This document shows positions 1-8,017 of a stretch of DNA of 64,000 nucleotides, one piece after another. The stretch spans positions 62,001-126,000 of the forward strand of contig JAFAFL010000002.1 of the NCBI GenBank assembly GCA_023423535.1, given 5' to 3'. Under the pieces are notes generated by a model. The model did no database searches. It saw nothing but the letters and a program-made list of their open reading frames with translations, and had not been told where the DNA came from. The position numbers were made by a program, and so were the translations under genes. Positions within the stretch are counted from its first letter, which is position 1. Every line of letters starts with the position of its first letter. The stretch is from Pseudomonadota bacterium (GTDB lineage Bacteria; Myxococcota; Myxococcia; Myxococcales; Myxococcaceae).

Positions 1-327
1 GATTCGGAGGAGGAGCTGCCGGCCACCACCGTGCAGGACACCACCGACATCCTCGTGGTGGACACGCGGAGCGAGCAGGCGGCGGCGAAGGCGGGGCTCG
101 GATTTCTCACGCTCGTCACCGTGCCCTCGGCGTGGGTCTTCGACGGTTCCACCGCGCTGGGGGCGTCGCCGCTTCAGCGCGTGCCACTGCCGAAGGGCGT
201 GTACCGGCTCCGGCTGCGCGACGCGGACGGCAAGTACCGCACGCTCGGCGCGAACATCCAGGCGGGCAAAGAGAGCAAGATGACCATCCAGCTGGCGGAC
301 CTGCCGCTGGATGCGGCGCAGGATTAG
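1..327 (+). CDS. C-terminal end of a PEGA-domain protein, probably a Ser/Thr kinase (5' truncated)
   Basis: The frame is open from the first base, so the gene begins outside the window. The last 108 residues contain a PEGA-like beta-rich repeat: a Val-Pro-Ser-Ala stretch, then VFDGSTALGASPLQ and LPKGVYRLRLRD. PEGA domains are surface beta domains, and in myxobacteria they often end membrane-bound Ser/Thr kinases; the complete kinase at 54099-55817 in this window ends the same way. The kinase assignment is inference, since no catalytic domain is visible here. The next gene starts 21 bases downstream on the same strand. Confidence 0.6.
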   Translation, partial: DSEEELPATTVQDTTDILVVDTRSEQAAAKAGLGFLTLVTVPSAWVFDGSTALGASPLQRVPLPKGVYRLRLRDADGKYRTLGANIQAGKESKMTIQLADLPLDAAQD

Positions 328-348
328 CCCGCGGCGTTAGATCGGCCC

Positions 349-1554
349 GTGGCTTCGGGTTCACCCTCACAGCGGACGGGACGCACCGCGTTCCTGCTCG
401 GCGCGGTGTTGCTCGCGTCGCTGCTGCTGCACGGCGCGTTGATCGCCTTCGCGTTGAGCCGGCCGAGGGACCCGCCGCGCAGTCCCAAAGGGAAGCCTCT
501 GGAAGTCACGGTGGTGGAGGTTGTGCGGACGCCGCCCGTGTCGCCGCCAGACGCGGTCGAGGTTCAAACGCCCGCTCCGGTGAAGCCGCCGCCCGTGGTG
601 CGGGCACCATCGAAGCCTCCTCCGCATCAACAGCGAGCGCAGCCGCTCAACGTCGCGGAGCCACCTCGCGAAGAACCGTCGCCGGAGAGTGACGTGCCTC
701 GTCTCTCCGAAGGGCCCTCCCCTCCCGCGGATGCGCCGCGTGCTGCTCCGCCGAACCTGCTCCCCCGCCCCGGCTCACCGCTCGCGCTGGTGCCGGAAGG
801 AACGGACAGCAGCTTCGGCGTGGATGAGGATCAGGCGAAAGGCGGGGGGCTGCGCGCACCGGAAGTGCCGAGGGATCTCGCCGCGCACATCGCACAGGAC
901 GCGGTGGGCAAGGCGAAGGTGAAGCGGGGGCTCGTGCATCCGTATTACGCGGACCTCGGCAAGGCGATGCTCAAGCACTGGGACGCCGACCGCGCCGTGT
1001 CGCAGAAGGGCCTGCGCGGCTTCGGGCAGAACTTCCGCGAGAACAGCCAGCTGGGGATGAAGCTGTGGCAGGAGAACGCGGAGAAGTTTGGACAGTCGGG
1101 CAGTCCGCTCGCGGAAGGTGAAGACGACGCGCCGAGGATGCCGGAGCGCGTGTCGGCCGGCGTGGACGAGACGCTCTCCCGGCGTCAGGCACTGAAGCGG
1201 CAGAACCGTCAGGAGTGGCGGTCCACGCGCCGAGCGGAGATCCGCGTGGTGCAGGACGCAACCGGGAAGATCATCCGCGCCGAATTGCTCAAGCCCTCAC
1301 GCGATCCCTACGTGGACAAGGAGGCGGTGAAGGACGTGCGCGCCGCCGCAGAGACGATGCCGCCGCCACCCGCCGAAGTGCTCAACGGCCGCACCGAGCT
1401 CGTGAGCCACTGGTTGTTCGAGCTCATCGTCTCGATCAACCCGCCGGTCCCGACCTTCAGCTTCGAGTTCGACGAGGCGCTCGGATACATCGACCCGCGC
1501 CTGCCGCTCGACCGCCGCATCTACAAACGCGTGCGCCTGTTGGCGGTGGACTGA
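349..1554 (+). CDS. TonB-like energy-transducer-family protein
   Basis: The 401-residue product starts at GTG. It has one N-terminal membrane segment (about residues 13-35), then a long Pro-rich region with many Pro-Pro and Lys-Pro pairs (about 40-145), and a C-terminal TonB-like fold (about 280-365: RRAEIRVVQDATGKIIRAEL, then a DPYVDKEAVKDV stretch). This is the TonB layout: inner-membrane anchor, periplasm-spanning Pro linker and C-terminal domain. Classical TonB works with ExbB/ExbD and outer-membrane receptors; none is adjacent, so the partner is unknown. The tail after the TonB-like domain is longer than usual. No good Shine-Dalgarno precedes the start; a TTAGAT hexamer lies 6 bases upstream. 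Confidence 0.7.
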   Translation: MASGSPSQRTGRTAFLLGAVLLASLLLHGALIAFALSRPRDPPRSPKGKPLEVTVVEVVRTPPVSPPDAVEVQTPAPVKPPPVVRAPSKPPPHQQRAQPLNVAEPPREEPSPESDVPRLSEGPSPPADAPRAAPPNLLPRPGSPLALVPEGTDSSFGVDEDQAKGGGLRAPEVPRDLAAHIAQDAVGKAKVKRGLVHPYYADLGKAMLKHWDADRAVSQKGLRGFGQNFRENSQLGMKLWQENAEKFGQSGSPLAEGEDDAPRMPERVSAGVDETLSRRQALKRQNRQEWRSTRRAEIRVVQDATGKIIRAELLKPSRDPYVDKEAVKDVRAAAETMPPPPAEVLNGRTELVSHWLFELIVSINPPVPTFSFEFDEALGYIDPRLPLDRRIYKRVRLLAVD

Positions 1555-1557
1555 GGG

Positions 1558-2247
1558 CTACGGCTCCCGGAGCAACCGCTTCAGCTCGTCGATTCTCTGC
1601 GCCGGCTCTCCGAAGTGGGTGCGGTAGTCCGTCTCGCTGCGGCGGATGGTCTCGAACGCCTCTTCGGCGCCGTAGACCTCGTCGATGCTGACCTTGCGCG
1701 GGTTCTCGCCGGGGAACTGCTTGTAGCTGAGGAAGTAGTGGCGGAGCCGGTCCACGAGGCCCTCGCTCAGCTGCGAGATGTCGTCGATGCCGCCGTACAC
1801 CGCGTCGTCCTCGAGCACCGCGATGATCTTGTCGTCGGCCTCGAACGCATCGACCATCCGCAGGCCGCCGATGGGCTTCGCGCGCAGGAGGAAGTTCCCG
1901 CCGTAGAAGGTCTTCTCGGAGATGACGCAGATGTCCATCGGGTCGCCGTCGCCCTTGATGCCTTTGAGGCCCGGCGTGCGCTCCATGCAGCGCTCGGCGA
2001 CGAGCTCCGCGCAGTAGGTTTGCGGAATGAACCCATAGAGGGTGGGCGGCACGCTGGAGTAGCGCTGCGGCCTGTCCACGCGAAGGTGACCCGACGGCTT
2101 GTCGAGCTCGTACTTCACGACGTCGGTGGGGCCGATTTCGATGTACGCCGTCACGCGCTTCTCCGCATCGCAGGCGGGGATGCCGTGCCACGGGTGCGCC
2201 TGGAACATCATCGAGATCAGCTCGCCCAGCCTCGTGCCGTTGCTCAT
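1558..2247 (-). CDS. ppa: Inorganic pyrophosphatase, family I
   Basis: The 229-residue cytoplasmic enzyme hydrolyses pyrophosphate to phosphate, which pulls biosynthetic reactions forward. The soluble family I signature is present as GDGDPMDI (Asp100, Asp102 and Asp105 supply metal ligands). VKYELDK and PPTLYGFIPQTYC match the substrate-binding strands. It is somewhat longer than the roughly 175 residues of E. coli Ppa, with an N-terminal extension of about 30 residues. A strong CTGGAGGA ribosome-binding site, made from the last codons of the upstream epmA, precedes ATG. The 4-base spacing to epmA implies one transcript on the minus strand. Confidence 0.93.
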   Translation of the reverse strand: MSNGTRLGELISMMFQAHPWHGIPACDAEKRVTAYIEIGPTDVVKYELDKPSGHLRVDRPQRYSSVPPTLYGFIPQTYCAELVAERCMERTPGLKGIKGDGDPMDICVISEKTFYGGNFLLRAKPIGGLRMVDAFEADDKIIAVLEDDAVYGGIDDISQLSEGLVDRLRHYFLSYKQFPGENPRKVSIDEVYGAEEAFETIRRSETDYRTHFGEPAQRIDELKRLLREP

Positions 2248-2251
2248 GTGG

Positions 2252-3259
2252 TCAGTCCTCCAGGAACTCGTGCGCGGGGAAGAGCAGCACGTCGCGGATG
2301 TGCGCGCTGCCGGTCAGGAGCATCAACACGCGGTCGAGCCCCGCCGCCACGCCACCCGCCGGCGGCATGCGCGCGAGCGCCTCGAGGAACCGCTCGTCCA
2401 CGTCGTACGCCGGACGCCCGAGCCGCTCCCTCAGCGCGCGCTCCTCCAACAGCCGCCTTCGCTGTTCCTCTGCGTCGGTCAGCTCGGAGAACCCGTTCGC
2501 CAGCTCCACGCCCTCCGCATAGAGCTCGAAGCGCTCGGCGACGGTGGGATCGTCCGGCGACAGCCGCGCCAGGGACGCCATCGATCTCGGATAGTCCACG
2601 AGGTACGTCGGCCGCTCACGACCGAGCCCCGGCTCCACGCGCTCGAGGAAGAGTCGGAAGAAGAGATCGTCGAACGAGTCGCTCGGGTCCACGCGCACGC
2701 CGGCTCTCTTCGCCGCCGCACCGAGCGTCTCCGCATCCCCGCACTCGCGCAGGTCGATCCCCGTCGCGCGCAGGAGCGCATCGCGCACCGTCACCCGCTC
2801 GTAGGGGAGCCGCTCGAAGAGGTCGGTCCTCACGCCCACGGCCGCCGCGACGGAACGAGACGCCTCCGCCAGCGACTGCTCGAGGTCCGCCATGATCGCG
2901 CGGTAGTCCACGTGCGGCCGGTAGAACTCCAGCATCGAGAACTCGGGGTTGTGCGCCTGCGAGACCTCGCCGTTCCGGAACACCTTGCAGAGCTGGAAGA
3001 TGGCGCCCGAGCCGTCCGCGAGCAGCCGCTTCATCGCGTACTCGGGGCTCGAGTGCAGGAAGAGGTCGCGCCGCGTTCCCACGTCCGTCTCCGGCACGAA
3101 CGGCACCCGGAACGCATCGATGTGCGGCTCCATCGCCGGATGCGGGACGAGGCAGGGCGTCTCCACCTCGAGGTAGCCGGCGCCGATGAAGAAGCGCCGC
3201 AGGCCGGCGTTCATCGCCTGTCGGGCGCGGGCCGCGTGAAGCTGACTGGGGCCGGGCAT
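2252..3259 (-). CDS. epmA: EF-P--(R)-beta-lysine ligase EpmA (GenX/PoxA), lysyl-tRNA-synthetase-like
   Basis: The 335-residue protein is a class II aminoacyl-tRNA-synthetase core without an anticodon-binding domain, as in EpmA. Motif 2 is visible as FRNGE (about residues 94-98) followed by HNPEFSMLEFY, and motif 3 as GLDRVLMLL near residue 315. EpmA attaches beta-lysine to a lysine of elongation factor P, which helps translation through polyproline. ATG at 3259 is preferred over a longer GTG-type opening at 3316: it gives the usual EpmA N-terminus, and CTATCC lies 9 bases upstream with a TTGCGG element 16 bases before it. Neither EF-P nor EpmB is encoded in the window. Confidence 0.9.
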   Translation of the reverse strand: MPGPSQLHAARARQAMNAGLRRFFIGAGYLEVETPCLVPHPAMEPHIDAFRVPFVPETDVGTRRDLFLHSSPEYAMKRLLADGSGAIFQLCKVFRNGEVSQAHNPEFSMLEFYRPHVDYRAIMADLEQSLAEASRSVAAAVGVRTDLFERLPYERVTVRDALLRATGIDLRECGDAETLGAAAKRAGVRVDPSDSFDDLFFRLFLERVEPGLGRERPTYLVDYPRSMASLARLSPDDPTVAERFELYAEGVELANGFSELTDAEEQRRRLLEERALRERLGRPAYDVDERFLEALARMPPAGGVAAGLDRVLMLLTGSAHIRDVLLFPAHEFLED

Positions 3260-3369
3260 GCGCGAGCGGGATAGCCCCCCATCGTCGGCTCCGCAAGCAA
3301 GCGTTGGGCGGCGCACCGCGTGTCGATCAGGGTCGTGCTCTGCGGAGGCCTCGGTACACTCGCGCGTCC

Positions 3370-5037
3370 ATGTTCCGGCGCCTCAGCTCGCTCGCCCTCC
3401 CCTCCGCGCTGGTGCTCACCGCCGCGTTCACCACCGCCTGCCCCGGCGCCGCGCGACCCGTCCGCCCGACCGAGACTCCAGACCCCGCACAGGGCGCGAC
3501 CATGGAACGGACCGCGCAGTCCGTCGTCGCCGAACTCGAAGACCGCACGCGCGCGCTGCTGCGCAAACAGGACGAGCTCGTCTGGCAGTACTGGACCGAG
3601 GGCACGCCGGTGGACTTCAGCCTCACCGCCGCGGACGAGAAGGCGCTCTACACTCGCGAGGCCCTGGCGCAGTTCGTGGCGGCCCGCGATGCGGCGACCG
3701 ACGCGCTCGATGCGCGGGCGCTCGATCAGCTTCGGCTCCACTTCGTCGGCGAGCTGCTCGCGCGTGCGGCGGCGGCGGAGACCGCGCAGGTCTCCCGGCT
3801 CGAAGGTGCGCTCACCTTCCGGGTCGGCGGACACGACTACACGCTGCGCGACGTGGAGCGCTTCCTCGCACGCGAGCGGAACGCACTGCGCCGCCAGGAC
3901 CTCTACGCCCAGGCCGCCAAAGCCGCGGAGCGGATGACGCCGGCGCTCGATGCGCGCGAGGCGAAGCAGCGGGAAGAGGCGCTTGCGCTCGGCTACGAGA
4001 GCATCCGCGCGCTGGCGACGGACGTGCGCCGGACCGATCTGGACCTGCTCGCGCAGCACGCCGAGCGGGTGCTCACACAGAGCGCGCCCGCCTTCCGCGA
4101 GCTGCTCGATCACTACGCCGCGAGAACGTTGCGCCTGCCGCGAGACCGCGTGCGCCTGCGCGATCTCCCGCGCATGTTCCGCGCGCCGCACATCGACGAG
4201 CACTTCCCGAAGGACGCTCTGCTCACGCGTTCGGAGGCGACGCTGGCGGGCCTCGCGCTTCCTACCGGTGGACGTCACGGGCGGCTCGTCATCGACTCGC
4301 GGGAGGTGGACGGAAAGCACGGTCGGCCCCTCGCGCTGCCGGTGTCGGTGCCGGACGACGTGCGCGTGTCGGTGAAGCCGCAGTCGGGCGTTCGGGTGCA
4401 GGCGGGGTACTTCCACGAGCTCGGTCATGCGCTCCACGCGTCGTGGACGCTGCAGCCGCGCTTCGGGCTGTCGAAGCTCGGAGGCGGCGCGGTGTCGGAG
4501 GGATGGAGCGTCCTCTTCGAGCGACTCGTGCACGATCCGGTGTGGCTCGAGCGCCGGCTCCAGCTGCCCGGAGATCGGATCGCGCGCTACCTCTCCTCCG
4601 CCGCCGCGTGGGACCTCTTCCTGCTCAGACGCACCGCCGCCATGGTCCTCTACGAGCACCGCCGACACGCGCCAGGTGCGGACGAGCGCGCCGTGTACCG
4701 CCAGGTGCTGGAGGAGGCGTTCCTCCTGCCGGTGGAGGACGTGGACGTCGCCCGCCATGCACTCGCGCGTGAAGAGGTCTTCGCCTCGGCGCGGGTGTTC
4801 GAGGCACAGCTGCTCGCGCACGCGCTGGAGGGCCAGCTCAAGAGCCGCTTCGGTCCCGCGTGGTGGGAGTCGGCGCAGGCCGGCACCTGGCTCCGTCAGC
4901 TCTGGGCGCACGGCAACGCGCTCGATGCCCGGGAGGTCGCTGCCGCCGCGGGAGAGGACGCCTTCGATCCGGACGGCCTCGTGCTTCGGCTCACGCTCGC
5001 GCTGAAGGCCCCGCAGCTCGATCCCGAAGAGGAGTAG
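3370..5037 (+). CDS. M3-type zinc metallopeptidase, lipoprotein
   Basis: The 555-residue protein begins with a lipoprotein signal (hydrophobic stretch ending LTAAFTTAC), so it is probably anchored in the outer or inner membrane and faces the periplasm or outside. The gluzincin active site is HELGH at residues 349-353, with the third ligand in SEGWSVLFE (Glu377). That spacing fits the M3/oligoendopeptidase F family, which cuts peptides rather than folded proteins. ATG at 3370 is chosen because it gives the signal peptide; upstream in-frame codons encode no sensible protein. A TACACT hexamer 9 bases before ATG and no Shine-Dalgarno suggest a leaderless message. The metallophosphoesterase gene follows after 3 bases. 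Confidence 0.82.
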   Translation: MFRRLSSLALPSALVLTAAFTTACPGAARPVRPTETPDPAQGATMERTAQSVVAELEDRTRALLRKQDELVWQYWTEGTPVDFSLTAADEKALYTREALAQFVAARDAATDALDARALDQLRLHFVGELLARAAAAETAQVSRLEGALTFRVGGHDYTLRDVERFLARERNALRRQDLYAQAAKAAERMTPALDAREAKQREEALALGYESIRALATDVRRTDLDLLAQHAERVLTQSAPAFRELLDHYAARTLRLPRDRVRLRDLPRMFRAPHIDEHFPKDALLTRSEATLAGLALPTGGRHGRLVIDSREVDGKHGRPLALPVSVPDDVRVSVKPQSGVRVQAGYFHELGHALHASWTLQPRFGLSKLGGGAVSEGWSVLFERLVHDPVWLERRLQLPGDRIARYLSSAAAWDLFLLRRTAAMVLYEHRRHAPGADERAVYRQVLEEAFLLPVEDVDVARHALAREEVFASARVFEAQLLAHALEGQLKSRFGPAWWESAQAGTWLRQLWAHGNALDAREVAAAAGEDAFDPDGLVLRLTLALKAPQLDPEEE

Positions 5038-5040
5038 CCG

Positions 5041-6255
5041 GTGCGGTTCTTCTCTTTCTCGTTCCTCATCGCTGCAGGTGCGGCGCTCGGGCACCTCTAT
5101 CTGTACCTGCGGCTCGTGCGGCCGCTGTTCCCTTCGGGGGTGGGCAGGCGCGCCGCGGCGGGCGTGATGATCGCGGTGACGGTGCTGCTGCTCCTGCGCC
5201 GATCACTGCGCGACGTCCTCTCCGAGCCGGCGCGGGACCTCTACCTCGCGGCGTCCTACACCTGGCTGGCGGTGCTCACGGCGCTCGTGCTCGCCACGGC
5301 CGCGGTGGACCTCTTCGCACTCGCGCTTCGGCGGCCTCTGCATCGCAAACGTGATGCATCAGCCACCGTGGGCGCTGCGGCCCCAGCCCCGTCGATAGAT
5401 GAAGGTCGCCGCGCCCTCACCCGCGCGCTCCCGCTGACGGCAGTGGGCGGAGGGCTGGTCACGGCCGGCTACGGCCGCTGGCGGGCGATGACGCCTCCTG
5501 AAGTGACGGAGCGCGCAATACGGATCGCGCGACTGCCGAAGGCGCTGGACGGGCTGACCATCGTGCAGCTCACCGACATCCACGTGGGCCCGTTCATCGA
5601 GCGGCGCTTCGTGGAGGAGCTCGTGCGGCGCACCAACGCGCTGAAGCCGGACCTCGTCGCGATCACCGGCGATCTGGTGGACGGCAGCGTGGCGCACCTC
5701 GGCAACGCGGTGGCGGCGCTGGGCGGACTGCAGGCGCGCTGGGGCAGCTTCTTCGTGACCGGCAACCACGACTACTCATCCGGCGAGGTCGAGTGGAGCC
5801 TGTTCCTCGAGCGCCTCGGCATCGGCGTGTTGCGCAACCGCGCGGTCTCGATTGGCGACGCGCACGGAAACGCGCGCATGGATCTGCTCGGCGTGGACGA
5901 CTGGAGCGGCGCGCGCCGTGGGCGTCAGGGCTACGACCTCGACGCTGCGCTCTCCGGACTGCACGACGACACCGCGAAGGTGCTCCTCGCGCACCAGCCC
6001 GCGAACTTCGACGAGGCGGCGGAGCGCGGCATCGATCTCCAGGTCAGCGGCCACACGCACGGCGGACAGATCTTCCCCATGACGCAGTTCATCCACTTCG
6101 CATGGGACCACGTCGCCGGCCTCTACGCGGCGCCAGCGCAGAACGGCCACGGCATCGGCGCGCAGATCTTCGTCAGCCGCGGCTGTGGCTTCTGGGGTCC
6201 GCCGATGCGGCTCAACGCGCCGCCGGAGATCGCGAAGCTCGTCCTCACCGTCTGA
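5041..6255 (+). CDS. Membrane-anchored metallophosphoesterase (YaeI/YkuE-like)
   Basis: The 404-residue product has three hydrophobic N-terminal segments (about residues 1-25, 38-56 and 75-98), a linker, and a calcineurin-like phosphoesterase domain (about 165-400). The metal-binding motifs are all present: LTDIHVGP (Asp179, His181), ITGDLVDG, TGNHDYSSG (near 240) and VSGHTHGGQIFP (near 337). Relatives such as YaeI and YkuE act on phospholipid or UDP-lipid pyrophosphate-type substrates at the membrane, but the substrate here is not readable. It starts with GTG 3 bases after the upstream peptidase stop, and GAAGAGGAG in the peptidase end serves as its ribosome-binding site, so the two are co-transcribed. 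Confidence 0.85.
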   Translation: MRFFSFSFLIAAGAALGHLYLYLRLVRPLFPSGVGRRAAAGVMIAVTVLLLLRRSLRDVLSEPARDLYLAASYTWLAVLTALVLATAAVDLFALALRRPLHRKRDASATVGAAAPAPSIDEGRRALTRALPLTAVGGGLVTAGYGRWRAMTPPEVTERAIRIARLPKALDGLTIVQLTDIHVGPFIERRFVEELVRRTNALKPDLVAITGDLVDGSVAHLGNAVAALGGLQARWGSFFVTGNHDYSSGEVEWSLFLERLGIGVLRNRAVSIGDAHGNARMDLLGVDDWSGARRGRQGYDLDAALSGLHDDTAKVLLAHQPANFDEAAERGIDLQVSGHTHGGQIFPMTQFIHFAWDHVAGLYAAPAQNGHGIGAQIFVSRGCGFWGPPMRLNAPPEIAKLVLTV

Positions 6256-6294
6256 CCCGCGCCTGGAGGGCCACGCGAGCGGCAGGCGCCGACG

Positions 6295-6882
6295 TCAGCG
6301 CTGCAGAGACAGGACCTGCACCTTCGCGGAGCCGCCCGCCAGCACACGCTGCTGCCTCACCGCGCGGCGGGCCTGGTAGCGCGCCACCATCGCGTGCGTG
6401 AGCCGATATCCGACGTACGCGATCGGCAGCCCGAGCAGCACGCCACCGATGAGCAGAGACACCGCCAGCTCCATCGCGAACGGCCCCGCCGACGAGAGGC
6501 TCAGCGCGAGCTTCGTCCCCTCGGCCGAGATCATCGATTCCGGCAGCAGCCAGCGCGCCACCGGCCGCCCGATGAGGATGGCGCCGCCGTAGAGGAAGGT
6601 GCCGGTGAGTGGGTTGGTGAAGTAGCAGCCGAGGATCGCCGCCACGCGCGAGACGGGGACCTTGAAGACCCGCCGCATCGTCTCCGCAGCGCCCAGCGCC
6701 ACCGGCGTCTGGATGACCGGCAGCATCGCCACGAAGAGCCCGAGGGCCATCCCGCGCGCGACCTCACACGGTGCGCCGGGAGAGCGGAGGAGCTTCACGT
6801 ATCCCTGACGCAGCCGCTTACGGCCGCGCTTCCACAGGCCTGCCGTGCGTCCCCTCTCCTGCTCGCCCGCCGTCTCGCCCAA
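6295..6882 (-). CDS. DUF2062 small membrane protein
   Basis: The 195-residue protein has a basic N-terminus, then hydrophobic segments at about residues 45-65, 78-105 and 135-160. The sequence around ARGMALGLFVAMLP and YFTNPLTGTFLYGGA is typical of DUF2062 proteins, whose biochemical role is not settled. Relatives sometimes sit beside glycosyltransferases or phosphoesterases. The start is TTG at 6882; the ATG four bases away is out of frame, so a non-ATG start is required. It converges on the metallophosphoesterase with a 39-base gap. Confidence 0.75.
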   Translation of the reverse strand: MGETAGEQERGRTAGLWKRGRKRLRQGYVKLLRSPGAPCEVARGMALGLFVAMLPVIQTPVALGAAETMRRVFKVPVSRVAAILGCYFTNPLTGTFLYGGAILIGRPVARWLLPESMISAEGTKLALSLSSAGPFAMELAVSLLIGGVLLGLPIAYVGYRLTHAMVARYQARRAVRQQRVLAGGSAKVQVLSLQR

Positions 6883-6961
6883 GCATGCCTGCCTTCCGTA
6901 GAAAGTCTCGGCACAGACAACGCTCGGACCCGCTCAGCGATTTCACGCCCTTCGCAACGAG

Positions 6962-7990
6962 CTACAGCAGCTTCATCAATTCGGCCTTCTTCGCGGCGTA
7001 CTCGTCGTCGCTGAGGATGCCGGCCTGGTGCAGCCCGTGGATCTCCTTCAGGCGCTCCGGCACCGTCTTCGACCCGCCACCGCCGCCGTTGCCGCCCTGC
7101 CCCTGCGCGTTCTGGTTCTGGTTCATGAACATCTGGGCCATGCCGAAGCCCATGCCCATGCCCATCCCCTGCGCGGCGCCGCCGGCGTCACCGCCCTTCG
7201 CCATGCCCTCACCGGCGCCCATCATCATCTGCGCCTGCGCGTAGTTCTGATACCCGCCCGCGAGCCGGCTGTAGGCGACGTCCTTCGACAGCTTCTTCAG
7301 CGTGGCCTCGTCCTCGTCCTTGATGCTGACGTGGAAGTTGCCCATCCGGACGATCTGCACGCCGTACGAATCGCAGTGCGTGCCCAGCCCCGAGATGACC
7401 TCGCCCTCGATCTCCTCCGTGTACGCGCCGGAGGTGACCTTCAGCAGCGGCCACTCCTTCTTCACCATCAGCTCGGCCACGCGGTCGCGCGTGACCTTGA
7501 GCACCTGGTTGCGGAACCAGCCGAGGAAGTCCTCGTTGCCCGACCGCCCCATCCCGGTCAGCCCGAGCACGAGCTTCTCCGGCGCGGTCACCCGCAGCGA
7601 GAAGTCGCCGTACACCATCGTCCCGATCGCCAGCCCCGTCTCCGGATCGCGCACGTCGCCGATGGGCCCGCCGAACTTCACGCCAGCGAACTCGCGGGTG
7701 CTGACGAAGAAGACCTCGGCGATGAAGAGGTCCCCGCCCGTCACCTTCTCCAGCAGCGCGGAGAGGAAGGGGACGTTGTTCGAATCGAGGTTGTGCCGTC
7801 CCGCCGGCAGCGTGCCGACGATCTTGCCGTCCTTGAAGAACAGCGCGACCTCGTCCGACTCCACCGTGAGCTGGGTCAGCGTCCGGATGTTCTTCTCCGG
7901 GTGCTTCCAGATGATGGCGCCCTTGGCCTCGTCCGGCCGCGCGATGAAGTTGCGGCGCGCCTCGTTCTTGATCGAGCTGAAGATGCCCAT
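6962..7990 (-). CDS. SPFH-domain protein with C-terminal SHOCT module
   Basis: The 342-residue protein carries an SPFH/band-7-like domain (about residues 25-235, including DLFIAEVFFVSTREFAGVKF and a long amphipathic stretch) of the virion-core/YdjI-like bacterial branch. A Gly/Met/Asn/Gln-rich flexible region follows (about 255-305). It ends with a SHOCT motif (ERLKEIHGLHQAGILSDDEY then a Lys-rich helix). SPFH proteins oligomerise at membranes, and SHOCT domains are short oligomerisation modules. There is no N-terminal membrane helix, so any membrane link is peripheral. The ribosome-binding site GGAGGGAAGAG decides ATG at 7990. It follows the GT39 gene by 27 bases and may share its transcript. 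Confidence 0.85.
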   Translation of the reverse strand: MGIFSSIKNEARRNFIARPDEAKGAIIWKHPEKNIRTLTQLTVESDEVALFFKDGKIVGTLPAGRHNLDSNNVPFLSALLEKVTGGDLFIAEVFFVSTREFAGVKFGGPIGDVRDPETGLAIGTMVYGDFSLRVTAPEKLVLGLTGMGRSGNEDFLGWFRNQVLKVTRDRVAELMVKKEWPLLKVTSGAYTEEIEGEVISGLGTHCDSYGVQIVRMGNFHVSIKDEDEATLKKLSKDVAYSRLAGGYQNYAQAQMMMGAGEGMAKGGDAGGAAQGMGMGMGFGMAQMFMNQNQNAQGQGGNGGGGGSKTVPERLKEIHGLHQAGILSDDEYAAKKAELMKLL

Positions 7991-8017
7991 CGTCTCTTCC
8001 CTCCGGGTTTTGAGTCG

